Origin: an uncultured Bacteroidales bacterium
Lineage (GTDB): Bacteria > Bacteroidota > Bacteroidia > Bacteroidales > UBA932
Direction: 5' to 3'
Assembly (NCBI GenBank): GCA_946549475.1
Contig: CAMNQO010000012.1
Location: forward strand, 1-17,810
Length of the DNA stretch: 17,810 nucleotides
Shown piece after piece: positions 1 to 7,610 of the stretch. The position numbers and the translations under genes were made by a program. The notes beneath the pieces are model-generated. The model was not told where the DNA came from. It was given only the letters and a program-made list of their open reading frames with translations, and made no database searches. How positions within the stretch are numbered: the stretch's first letter is position 1; each line of letters starts with the position of its first letter.

Positions 1-1
1 C

Positions 2-175
2 GAAGCCCTGTTCAAGAAAGTCGTCAAGACCGCTTTCGGCCAGCGCCGCAAGACGCTCCGCAACTCCCTCAAGCCCCTCCTTCCCGAAGGCGCCGACACT
101 TCAGACCCCGTTTTCGACCTCCGTCCCGAGCGCCTCGGAGTCGAAGACTTCATCCGCCTCACCCGGATGCTATAA
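2..175 (+). CDS. rsmA: 16S rRNA (adenine1518/1519-N6)-dimethyltransferase RsmA/KsgA, C-terminal end (partial)
   Basis: Only the last 57 codons lie in the window; the gene begins upstream of base 1. The frame opening at base 2 reads a segment containing FKKVVKTAFGQRRKTLRNSL, followed by an acidic/hydrophobic end (GVEDFIRLTRML) and a TAA at 173-175. The basic F-x-R/K-V-V-K-x-A-F-x-Q-R-R-K-T-L-R-N pattern is the typical start of the C-terminal helical domain of RsmA/KsgA, which dimethylates two adjacent adenines near the 3' end of 16S rRNA during small-subunit maturation. The catalytic Rossmann domain is outside the window, so it cannot be checked. The gene converges on the fimbrial locus with only 30 bp between the two stop codons. 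I see no convincing terminator hairpin there. It is probably a chromosomal core gene flanking an accessory locus. Confidence 0.85.
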   Translation, partial: EALFKKVVKTAFGQRRKTLRNSLKPLLPEGADTSDPVFDLRPERLGVEDFIRLTRML

Positions 176-205
176 AGCGCGTGAAGCGTCCCGTCCCGCC
201 GCGAA

Positions 206-2158
206 TTACCTCCCCAGATGAAATTCGAGCCCGAGTCCGGCGGCGAGGGGAATGGCGTCGGGAATGACGGAAGCACGGCCTTCCAGATAGATGGACATCC
301 ATTTGAAGACACGCAGTTTGGCCTGTGCGCCCGCAGCGACGCCGCAATAACTGAAGAGGTCGGTATCTTTGCTGCGGAAACCCATTTCCGGCCCGGCGAA
401 CAAAGAGAAACTGAAAATCTGACGCGCCGGATCCATCCGGGCCAGCGACAGGAAATCGTACATCGCTTCCAGGCGGGCGCAATAACTGCGGAAGGCTACG
501 ACAGAGCCCTCATAGGGGAAAGCACTGAACGAAACACCCAACTGGGCACGCCAGGAAAACCCGCCCGCAAGCGGCCGGGACACGCCCAAGGCCCAGGATG
601 AGCCCAGGGCTCTTTTGAAATCCCGCCGCAACAAGGAGGAAGGGATGACCTGCGGTCCTCCGAAAACAGACAGACTCCAAGGACGGTCTTCCCGCAAGGT
701 ATTTTCTTGGCCGAAGCCGGAAGTCTGTCCCGCACCGGAAGCAGCCCCTCCCCGTCTGCCTGCGGCAGGCAGGCGATATTCCGCACCGACATAGACGGCG
801 GCCACGAGGTCGGAATAATTGAGATAAGCGACTTGCAGCGAGTTGGACCGGGCCGTATAGGGGATGGCGCTCACACGCGGCTCGGCAAAAAAAGCGATAT
901 TGCGCAGCGGCTCCCAGCGGAACTGGACGCCGCCCGACAAGCCCAGATAGGGGAAAAGTTCCAGATTGGCGACTCCCTCCTTGTGCAGGAGACCCAACTC
1001 AGGCCCGCCCATGACAAAGAAGCGGAAACGGCGCCAGTCGGGCCAGTCGGAGCGAAACATGGCCGGTATGTCAAACATCGCATCCAGGCGCAGATACAGC
1101 ATAGCGGCGCTCCGCAAGTCCCGGGACCAGACATCCTGCCGGTTTTCAAACCAATAATCCGTGGTCTGCCCCAACTGGAAACGCCAGTCAAACCAATCGT
1201 TGTAACTGCGGCCGAAACCCAGGGCCAGGCTGTAACCGATGAGACCGGGAATATCCTTGGCGGAACGGATGTTGGAAGCCGCCTGCAAGACGGGACCGGC
1301 CGCCAGACTGACCCGCCAGTCTTTTCCCGGATCGTCCAGACGGTTCCAGTAAGCGCGGTCCACCTGGACATGGACGCCCACATTGCCCCGGAAAGCCGGA
1401 ATGAACTTTTTCCAAACATTCTGGCGGGGCAGCCCGCGGGAGTCCGCATGCAATTCAAACAGAGGTTCGAGTACGATATCCACGCCGGGGAAACTGTGTA
1501 CGACCCATTGCAGCCCCAGATGCGCGGTAAACGCGGCATTTTCATATTTCCGGGCAGTCCCGTCCACGAACGAGACACCGATGCCCGCCAGGGGGACAAA
1601 AGAAAAGAGCCGGCGGGGATCATACCCGGATGCGTACGCACTCAGGTCAAACAGGTAAGAAGCCCGGGCCTCGATGGCACCGATGCGGGAGGCGTCATAA
1701 TTGTCATACGACCAGCCCGCGCCGACACCCAGACGCAGCCCATGATAGCGTCGCAGGCCCTCCCGGTCGGCAAACCATTTGCCAAAGCCGATCTGTCCGC
1801 CGGGGCCGGGACCGTACTGGCTGACAAACTGCATCAGGTAAGTGCCATACGCATAAAACCAGGAATCATTGAAAAACCCGTTCAGCCCGGTGGAGGCCTT
1901 CTGGTCGGCAGGCCGCCATCGGCGCTGCATCGCATAGGGAGTGATATCGATGCTGCCCGGACGCTTTTTGCGGGCCAGGGCACTGTCCGCCGCCGCCAAA
2001 GAGTCCGCCGATATCTGCGCGTCTTCCAACACCTGCACATCCATCCGCTCCGGCGAGTCCGTCCGCATGAGACTGTCCGGGGCGACAGGGACTTGTGCTC
2101 CCGCCCAAAGCGGCAGCAGCCACGCCAGCAAACAAGATATGACCGGATGCCTGCTCAT
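206..2158 (-). CDS. Outer-membrane beta-barrel protein with three tandem barrel-like modules
   Basis: The 650-residue product has a signal peptide (about 1-21, cleavage near AGA-Q) and a Ser/Ala/Asp-rich linker (25-90). Three related modules follow, at about 100-270, 280-462 and 493-650. Each has alternating hydrophobic/aromatic strands. Corresponding segments line up: FSFVPLAGIGVSF (186-198), FRFFVMGGPELGL (378-390) and FSFSLFAGPEMGF (583-595). Each is followed about 20 residues later by an L/F-x-x-x-x-G-x-x-x-G-x-Q strand and then an acidic V/A-E-P/G-R/L strand. Modules 2 and 3 are joined by a Gly/Ala-rich linker (463-490). The start ATG overlaps the preceding stop by 4 bp, implying translational coupling to the OmpA-domain gene. 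I do not recognise a named family beyond an OmpA/porin-like barrel. As last gene of the fimbrial operon it may form a pore or docking site for the pilus. The barrel call is sound; the function is inferred. Confidence 0.72.
   Translation of the reverse strand: MSRHPVISCLLAWLLPLWAGAQVPVAPDSLMRTDSPERMDVQVLEDAQISADSLAAADSALARKKRPGSIDITPYAMQRRWRPADQKASTGLNGFFNDSWFYAYGTYLMQFVSQYGPGPGGQIGFGKWFADREGLRRYHGLRLGVGAGWSYDNYDASRIGAIEARASYLFDLSAYASGYDPRRLFSFVPLAGIGVSFVDGTARKYENAAFTAHLGLQWVVHSFPGVDIVLEPLFELHADSRGLPRQNVWKKFIPAFRGNVGVHVQVDRAYWNRLDDPGKDWRVSLAAGPVLQAASNIRSAKDIPGLIGYSLALGFGRSYNDWFDWRFQLGQTTDYWFENRQDVWSRDLRSAAMLYLRLDAMFDIPAMFRSDWPDWRRFRFFVMGGPELGLLHKEGVANLELFPYLGLSGGVQFRWEPLRNIAFFAEPRVSAIPYTARSNSLQVAYLNYSDLVAAVYVGAEYRLPAAGRRGGAASGAGQTSGFGQENTLREDRPWSLSVFGGPQVIPSSLLRRDFKRALGSSWALGVSRPLAGGFSWRAQLGVSFSAFPYEGSVVAFRSYCARLEAMYDFLSLARMDPARQIFSFSLFAGPEMGFRSKDTDLFSYCGVAAGAQAKLRVFKWMSIYLEGRASVIPDAIPLAAGLGLEFHLGR
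756..772. repeat. 17-bp perfect inverted repeat inside a coding region
   Basis: Arms CTGCCTGC (756-763) and GCAGGCAG (765-772) are perfect complements around a single central G. The palindrome falls in codons for residues 463-468 of the multi-barrel protein, at the beginning of the Gly/Ala-rich linker between modules 2 and 3. The site could be a dispersed palindromic element, a protein- or methylase-binding site, or chance in GC-rich DNA. Confidence 0.5.
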
Positions 2159-4680
2159 TTTTTCGGAGAATAGACCTCACCTGTTTCCAGTCCGATGAAT
2201 TGGCCGTCCTTGTATTCGTAAGCCCGGTATCGCTCATCGTAATAGAGATCGACCGACTCATCGTAAGTCAGACCCGGCGGGACGATGATTTCTTCCTGCT
2301 CCGGCTCCTTGGATTTGTCGATGGCCGCTTTCATCAGGTCTTCGAAAATATCAAAGTCGGTCTGCGCAATCTCCACATACCGGGCATCCTTGCGGAAACA
2401 GCGAGTCAGCACGGAAAGCGCCTCCTGCTGGTCGGCCTCGGAGGGAATGGTCATCCAGGACTGGTAGTTTTTCTGGTAATATTTCTGACAGATGTACTGC
2501 GCCCGCAGATAGTCCGTGAGCGGATCTTCGGGGGGCATTTCGTCCAGGTCCGCCTCAACGCTGGAAAAGCGTCCCAGGGCCAGGTCCATCACACAGGCAT
2601 TGCGTTTGGAAGTCGCACTGATGACCCGGTATATCTCTTCCGACTCCTCCTTGTCGTCCTGCCAGAAACCGGCCAGGCAACGGGTGATGTAGTACAGGCG
2701 GTTGTAGTCTTCGTCCTGCTCCCGGGGCAGCATCACGACCAGTTCCGCCGCCCGTTCATAATAACCGGCCTTGAGCATCATCACGACCTGGTTGGCGACG
2801 ATGGGAGAGGGATTGATGTAGTAGTTGTCAAACTTGCGGTCGCACCAGAGTACGGTACCGTCCGGACGGCGGAGATAATAATTCTCATCGATGTGCCGGG
2901 CGAGCAAGGTCGTGTCCGGCCGTCCTTGGGCGATCAGGAACTGCGCAAGCAGGTTGTCGGGCAACTGCCAGTTCCGGTCGGCATTGCGGGCCCGCCTGAC
3001 CGCCCGCCGGTAAATGGCTTCCTGGTCCTGCACCTCGGGTATGCGCCCCTGGGCGATCAAGTCGAACAGCGTCCAGAATTCATAGATGGCAAATTCTCTC
3101 TTCCCGCTGTGAAAGTCGGGGTCGTAGCGGTATTTACCCAGGATTTCGTCCGGCGTCAGTTCCCGGAAAAGATCATACTTATAAGCGACCTTGACGGAAC
3201 GCAAACGGCCCAGGTTGGGTTTGATGACGGTCTTGTAAGTGGGCAACCGGACGATCCTGGCCCCCTGCGCATCCGGATTGCCCGGATAGCGGCGGGTAAT
3301 CTTCCGGATGGAAGCGGCCTCGATGGAGTATTGGAGACTGTCCAGCACATCCGCCATGTCATCCCAGGTAGCCACGCTCGCGGAGAAGTACCCGCGGGCC
3401 TTGCTGCCCGGAATGGCCGCATGCAGGCGGGAGAGGATATAATCCATACGCTGACGGGCCAGTTGGAGGTTCTTTTGGTAAGGCCCTTCGGGCGACGCCG
3501 TCCCATACACCGTATATTCGTGCAAGGTCTGCCCCTCGGTCGTATGAATGGTACGGAAGGTCTCAAGCAAAGAATCCAATTGGGCGACGCTGGCCGAATC
3601 GTGCATGTCCAGCCGGGCCGATCCGACCTGGAACTCGAGGGCCAGGTTCTGCGCCTCGTCCATCCGCTGTTTGGTGGGCGTACGATGATACTGCGGGGCA
3701 TGGGGATCCAGGGAGAATGTACGGACATCGTAGTCCAGGAAACGCATCGGCCGGCTCACACGGCGCGAGTCGGCCAGGCGGACCGTATCCCGGTAATAGA
3801 CTTTGTTGTAGTCTTCAAACCACAGGCTGCAATCAATCAGCACGCGCTGGTCGGGTGCATCCATGGTGAACGCATCATCCCATGACACGACGGAAGTGGT
3901 ATCTGTCAGAAAGCCGCCCTGCCCTTGGGAGAGACGCAGGGAACGGGTAGAGTCGGCAAAGACCATGAGCGGGTCGCGGGAAAGGTCAAATCCCTTGCGG
4001 CGCAACTGGGTCAGATGATACTCTTCTCCGTCCAGGATGATGGGATAGTGGTACTCGAGCGTGTCCTTCTCGCGTTGCGGATTGAGATCCAGCACATAAG
4101 TCTGGACGGCGAAACGGGCGGTCGTTTTGCCCAGGCGGGGCTGCTTGAACGGATAGACCAGACCGCAATTGAGCGTGTTCCCCACGACGGTCGGCTTCTT
4201 GGGCACCGGCCTGCGGGTCTTGACCGATACATAAGTCGCCTCCAGCAAGATGGAAAGGTCGAAAGAATGGTCGATGGTCGTCTTGCCCTGGACGCGCTTG
4301 ATCTGGGCGCTCACATCCGCACTGGGATAGCAGAAGAGCAGGGCTCCGTCTGCGGGAAGGCTCATCGCGTCATATTGGCCGGTCGTCACATCCACATAGG
4401 CTGTCACGCAATAGCCGGGGTCGAAAGTCTCGTCTTTTTTTGCGCTTTCGATGTATTTCTCCCAGCGTTTCAGCGCCTCCCGGGCCAATTCATACGAATG
4501 GTAGCCATACACGCGCATCATCGGTTCGCCGATGACCTTGCCGTCCTTTTTGTTGGTAACGGTCCCCGTCACCGTGATGAAATCCTGCGCACCCAGTCCC
4601 CCGGCTCCGCCGCTCCAGAGGACCAGCAGGAGACCCGCTCGCAGCAACGCTGCCGATATGGCTTTCCCGGTACGCATCAT
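2155..4680 (-). CDS. Large periplasmic/outer-membrane protein with central OmpA-like domain, fimbrial-locus associated
   Basis: The 841-residue product has a signal peptide (about 1-31, ending GLGA-Q). Next is a segment at about 34-58 (ITVTGTVTNKKDGKVIGEPM...V-x-G) resembling the carboxypeptidase-regulatory-like beta-sandwich seen in many Bacteroidota envelope proteins. Residues 100-340 look beta-rich. An OmpA-like domain spans about 345-500: a LEFQVGSARLD strand, a helix, then YGTASPEGPYQKNLQLARQR. The pattern G-x-A-S-P-E-G....N..L...R matches OmpA_C-type peptidoglycan-binding domains of fimbrial loci, but the Asp normally after the Thr is replaced (T394-A395-S396). Residues 540-790 are helical and TPR-like; the C-terminus is Tyr/Glu/Asp-rich. 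Start and stop overlap both neighbours by 4 bp (ATGA). Proteins of this layout accompany DUF3575 and fimbrillin genes, so a role in pilus anchoring or export is likely. The C-terminal part is unassigned. Confidence 0.7.
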   Translation of the reverse strand: MMRTGKAISAALLRAGLLLVLWSGGAGGLGAQDFITVTGTVTNKKDGKVIGEPMMRVYGYHSYELAREALKRWEKYIESAKKDETFDPGYCVTAYVDVTTGQYDAMSLPADGALLFCYPSADVSAQIKRVQGKTTIDHSFDLSILLEATYVSVKTRRPVPKKPTVVGNTLNCGLVYPFKQPRLGKTTARFAVQTYVLDLNPQREKDTLEYHYPIILDGEEYHLTQLRRKGFDLSRDPLMVFADSTRSLRLSQGQGGFLTDTTSVVSWDDAFTMDAPDQRVLIDCSLWFEDYNKVYYRDTVRLADSRRVSRPMRFLDYDVRTFSLDPHAPQYHRTPTKQRMDEAQNLALEFQVGSARLDMHDSASVAQLDSLLETFRTIHTTEGQTLHEYTVYGTASPEGPYQKNLQLARQRMDYILSRLHAAIPGSKARGYFSASVATWDDMADVLDSLQYSIEAASIRKITRRYPGNPDAQGARIVRLPTYKTVIKPNLGRLRSVKVAYKYDLFRELTPDEILGKYRYDPDFHSGKREFAIYEFWTLFDLIAQGRIPEVQDQEAIYRRAVRRARNADRNWQLPDNLLAQFLIAQGRPDTTLLARHIDENYYLRRPDGTVLWCDRKFDNYYINPSPIVANQVVMMLKAGYYERAAELVVMLPREQDEDYNRLYYITRCLAGFWQDDKEESEEIYRVISATSKRNACVMDLALGRFSSVEADLDEMPPEDPLTDYLRAQYICQKYYQKNYQSWMTIPSEADQQEALSVLTRCFRKDARYVEIAQTDFDIFEDLMKAAIDKSKEPEQEEIIVPPGLTYDESVDLYYDERYRAYEYKDGQFIGLETGEVYSPKK

Positions 4681-5255
4681 TTGATGATATAGACAAAGGA
4701 AACGGCCAGCCGGACGGGGAAAAACTTGAAGCCCCAGGTATTGGGCGTAGAGACCGCATCGGCAAAATAGTCCTCGTAACGGTCTCCGGTGCGATAGTAC
4801 TTCTGATGGAATGCCACCAGTCCCGTCCCGGCCGTCAGATCCAGGCTCCAGCGCTCACCCAGGATAAAGGAATACCCGCCGACAAAGCCCAGGCCGACGG
4901 CATTGCCGGCATAGACCCGCGAAGAAAAGCGCATGTCGTAGGTAGCGCCGAAGAGCGTGGCGCCGATATACTCGCGCGTCAGCGGACGGCCGTTGAACCA
5001 ATAGCGGAACTCCCCTTGCAGGGCAGCCATCTTGGAATCGAGCCCATAGGGCTTGTAATGTCCCAAGACGGAAAAGACCAGACTGGTATGCTCGCCGGTG
5101 ATGATGTCCAGTCCCAGGTCCGGCGTAAGCAGGGCCCAGGAAAGGGCGTTCGCACGCACGGCGACCTGCTGCGCCGCTGCCTTACGCGAAGGCAGCAGAC
5201 ACAGCAGAATCGCAAACAGTAAGACGGGGATCCGTCTGCGTGCGAAAGAGGCCAT
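4677..5255 (-). CDS. DUF3575 domain protein (fimbrial-locus outer-membrane barrel)
   Basis: The 192-residue product has a signal peptide (about 1-28, RRR followed by LLFAILLCLLP, cleavage near AAA-Q). The rest looks like a small beta-barrel: V-R-A-N-A-L-S-W-A-L-L-T-P-D-L-G-L-D (33-50), E-F-R-Y-W-F, several Gly/aromatic strands and a terminal VSFVYIIK strand. The [VK]-x-[TA]-N-x-x-x-W-x-x-x-[TI]-P-[ND]-L pattern near the N-terminus is characteristic of DUF3575, a family found next to Bacteroidota fimbrillin genes. I chose the ATG at 5255 over an in-frame TTG at 5261; it lies 2 nt after the stop of fimbrillin F. The stop overlaps the next start by 4 bp. A much longer relative with the same motif opens the operon. 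The family's role is not established; an outer-membrane component of pilus assembly is the likely reading. Confidence 0.8.
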   Translation of the reverse strand: MASFARRRIPVLLFAILLCLLPSRKAAAQQVAVRANALSWALLTPDLGLDIITGEHTSLVFSVLGHYKPYGLDSKMAALQGEFRYWFNGRPLTREYIGATLFGATYDMRFSSRVYAGNAVGLGFVGGYSFILGERWSLDLTAGTGLVAFHQKYYRTGDRYEDYFADAVSTPNTWGFKFFPVRLAVSFVYIIK

Positions 5256-5257
5256 CG

Positions 5258-6436
5258 TCAACCGAGATTGGCAATCAGCGAGTCTTCTTCGCTGAGATTC
5301 TCCGCAGGCTCCCAGGGCTGGAGTTCGACATTGATGATGACGGACTCCAGCGACTGCACCACGATGCGGAAAGTATAGGACTTTCCGGCGATGAGACCGC
5401 CCGGGACCGAGACCTTGTACGGCTGCGCCGGCGTGTAGGTCCCGACAGGGGTATTGAGCGTAAAACTGACAAAGATATCATCCGTAGTCGGCACGACGAA
5501 CAGGCCGTTTCCGAACTCCGCACCCGCAGCCAGCGGCATCACATGGACATCCCCGGGCGTCAAGGTCCCGAGGGACTCCTCATCGGCCGTAAGCACGCCG
5601 CCGACAACATCCAGCGTCGCCCGGGTGGGCAGGGAAGACACCTGGAGGCCGGAGACCGTCACCAGTGCCTCGCCTGATGCTCCTGTAAAAGAAGCCTCAG
5701 CCTCGGCGTCGGCCGCATAAATGACGAAATGCAGGGCAGCCGTCAGGTGCCGGAAGTGCAAGGTCGGCATGTACGACCGCCACATAGCGGGATACCATTT
5801 GCGGGCGGTCCGGGAAAAATCGGAATTGTAGCCCAAGGCCCAGGCACTGCCATCCTCCTTGCGGAGGGTGTCGCAGGATGCCGAAGCCCAGATGATATCC
5901 GTCGTGTCGATCTGTACCGTCTTGGTAAAGTGCGCTCCGTCAAAGTCCAGGTCGAAGACTGTTGCGTCATCTTCCAGCGGCACATCGCTGGTACGGTAGC
6001 CGAAGAAGGTATAACGGCGGTCTTCCACGCTGTCGTCATTGTCCGCAAAAGTCTCCAGCGGATAATAATAACTGACCGGGACGACCTGGTCTGCGACGCG
6101 CTCGATGAACGAGGCTTGCCCGTCCCGGGCATAAGCCGCCTTTCCATCCAGCAATATCTGCCAGTCATCGTTGTCAGTCCAGCCTTCTTGTGCGGTTTCT
6201 CCCAGGTCCAGGGCCAGGATGCCGAACTGCACGCCTTCCATGCTTTCCAGGGCCGCTTTCGTTCCGAAAGATGCGCCGCCCGTATTGAAGAGGACGGGCA
6301 CTTTCAGGCTCGGGTCGGCCGCCCAGGGGGCGTCGGCGAAATCATCCACCCACGCTTGCAGGGGCGCTTTGGCACAGCCCGTCAGGAGAATGCACAAGAA
6401 AGGGACTGCATATTTCAAACTTCCTCTCATCATCAT
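5258..6436 (-). CDS. Divergent fimbrillin-like lipoprotein F (last of six)
   Basis: The 392-residue product begins MMMRGSLKYAVPFLCILLTGC, a lipoprotein signal peptide with lipobox LTGC and acylated Cys21. It keeps the skeleton of its upstream neighbours: a VPVLFNTGG strand (46-54), a YTFFGYRTSD element (about 142-151), IDTTDIIWAS (176-186) where others have IDGTQDVM, FRHLTAALHF (228-237) where others have F-x-H-x-LSRF, a VHVMPLAAG region (297-305), and a C-terminal I-x-V-x-L-x-x-W motif with Trp375. Conservation is clearly weaker than in C, D or E. No Arg follows the first strand; a Lys (K60) is nearest. Three in-frame ATGs (6436, 6433, 6430) make the exact start uncertain. The gap from gene E is 5 bp. 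Divergence and last place in the array suggest a tip, accessory or chain-ending subunit; this is inferred. Confidence 0.72.
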   Translation of the reverse strand: MMMRGSLKYAVPFLCILLTGCAKAPLQAWVDDFADAPWAADPSLKVPVLFNTGGASFGTKAALESMEGVQFGILALDLGETAQEGWTDNDDWQILLDGKAAYARDGQASFIERVADQVVPVSYYYPLETFADNDDSVEDRRYTFFGYRTSDVPLEDDATVFDLDFDGAHFTKTVQIDTTDIIWASASCDTLRKEDGSAWALGYNSDFSRTARKWYPAMWRSYMPTLHFRHLTAALHFVIYAADAEAEASFTGASGEALVTVSGLQVSSLPTRATLDVVGGVLTADEESLGTLTPGDVHVMPLAAGAEFGNGLFVVPTTDDIFVSFTLNTPVGTYTPAQPYKVSVPGGLIAGKSYTFRIVVQSLESVIINVELQPWEPAENLSEEDSLIANLG

Positions 6437-6441
6437 GGAGA

Positions 6442-7584
6442 TTAGTCTTCGTCTTCGCCGATATTGATAGGCTCGGTATCTTCATCCCAAGGAGTCAGAT
6501 CGACATTGATTTCAATTTCCTCCAGATTATAGACCGTCAGGGTGATGACATAACTCTTGCCGGCCTCGGCCGCTACATTTTCTTTCTCGGAGTTCAAGAT
6601 AGGGAAAGACATATTGTCGGTCTCCTGACGGATTCTCTGCGCATTTTCGAGGACGAACTTGATGTTGTAGGTCTTACGGCCGGGCATCACCATCACGCTT
6701 TCACCGAGCGTCTTCGCTTCGCCCTCCACCAGCGTCTGCGGAATGGCCTCGCCACGGTTGGTCAGCGCCAGAAAGACCGAGTCCGATTCTTCCGCGATGG
6801 CAAGCCCCCGGTTGTCGCCGACGATGGTCAGCACCCCGTCAACATAGGAATCGACGGAAAGGGAATTGATATACAGATCGCCCGGCTGGACTTGCGGACC
6901 CTCTTCACCTTCGACTTTGACCGTACCTTTTTTCACCTTGAAGATGAAGCGGGACAGTTGGTGCTCAAACTTGAGGTTGGGGACGATGCCCTTGCGGACG
7001 CCGTAGGCACTGTAGAGGCGGGCCGGATCAATCGTGGTCCCTTCGACGGCGGCCGTGCGGTCGGCATAGGCCAGCATCACATCCTGGGTACCGTCAATCT
7101 GCACGGGCAGGCTGATGGTACCTGCATCCACATCGAGTCCGGGGGTTTCGCTGCCTTCAACAAAAGCATCGTCCGCATAATAGCCGAAGAAATCATAGCG
7201 GCCGTTGTTGTCGTAGTAGAAAGGCACCTTTTCCTCTTCGGTGGAGAGCGCCGGGTCATAGACCTCGATGGCACCCCGTGTCACGCCGTCGGGTGCGGCG
7301 GCCGCAATGTTGTCGATCTGGATGCCGTCCGTCAGGTCCAAGGCTCCGTCCGCATCGCGTTTGATGCCATAGACATAGAGCGTCTGCGCAGCATTCCAGA
7401 CATCGACGGAGCCCCCGCCTTTGACGGAAACCCGGGTCGAAGTGAGATTGGAGGAGAAAGTGATGGGATACTTTTCAGAACCGGTGAAAATCTCATCGGG
7501 ATCGGTGGTCTCCGCTACGGGAGACTTGCTGCAGGAAGCCAGCGCTGCCAGCGCGGCGGCTGCAAAGAAAAAATACTTTTTCAT
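6442..7584 (-). CDS. Fimbrillin-family lipoprotein E (probable pilus subunit)
   Basis: I place the start at MKKYFFFAAAALAALASC (ATG at 7584), giving 380 residues; the frame stays open to 7656 inside gene D, but that extension is basic and not signal-like. The lipobox is LASC, Cys18. Family landmarks in order: ITFSSNLTSTR (41-51), V-x-x-W-N....LYVYGIKR (61-76), YYDNNGRYDFFGYYADDA (123-140), IDGTQDVMLAYADR (163-176), F-E-H-Q-L-S-R-F (206-213), VMVMPGRKTYNI (297-308) and the C-terminal VYNLEEIEINVDLTPW with Trp366, then an acidic tail. Arg51 after the first strand is in the right place for the Arg-specific trimming that activates type V pilins. A 26-bp A/T-rich leader precedes it. D and C are its closest relatives in the window, so it is probably a structural subunit. 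Confidence 0.82.
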   Translation of the reverse strand: MKKYFFFAAAALAALASCSKSPVAETTDPDEIFTGSEKYPITFSSNLTSTRVSVKGGGSVDVWNAAQTLYVYGIKRDADGALDLTDGIQIDNIAAAAPDGVTRGAIEVYDPALSTEEEKVPFYYDNNGRYDFFGYYADDAFVEGSETPGLDVDAGTISLPVQIDGTQDVMLAYADRTAAVEGTTIDPARLYSAYGVRKGIVPNLKFEHQLSRFIFKVKKGTVKVEGEEGPQVQPGDLYINSLSVDSYVDGVLTIVGDNRGLAIAEESDSVFLALTNRGEAIPQTLVEGEAKTLGESVMVMPGRKTYNIKFVLENAQRIRQETDNMSFPILNSEKENVAAEAGKSYVITLTVYNLEEIEINVDLTPWDEDTEPINIGEDED

Positions 7585-7610
7585 GGGGTTATAAAAATGA
7601 TTTGTTGTTA
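7585..7610 (-). promoter_or_regulatory. A/T-rich intercistronic leader before fimbrillin E
   Basis: The 26 bases between the stop of D and the ATG of E read, on the coding strand, TAACAACAAATCATTTTTAT followed by AACCCC. In this GC-rich locus, most other junctions are overlaps or gaps of a few bases. Bacteroidota translation depends more on A-rich, unstructured leaders than on Shine-Dalgarno pairing, so this may raise translation of E. No complete promoter is visible in it. Confidence 0.35.

Noticed and set aside
176..205. Searched for a bidirectional terminator between rsmA and the triple-barrel gene
   Set aside because: No stable stem followed by a T-run is visible in the 30-bp gap.
707..2173. 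Long plus-strand open frame (488 codons) opposite the triple-barrel gene
   Set aside because: Antisense shadow of GC-rich coding DNA: no signal peptide, no recognisable motif, and the minus-strand frame has coherent barrel repeats.
2200..3885. Long plus-strand open frame (561 codons) opposite the OmpA-domain gene
   Set aside because: Shadow of the minus-strand gene, which has a signal peptide, an OmpA-like domain and overlapping operon junctions; the plus-strand translation is low in recognisable structure.
5256..5261. TTG start for the short DUF3575 gene
   Set aside because: An ATG two codons later at 5255 is more likely and leaves the signal peptide intact.
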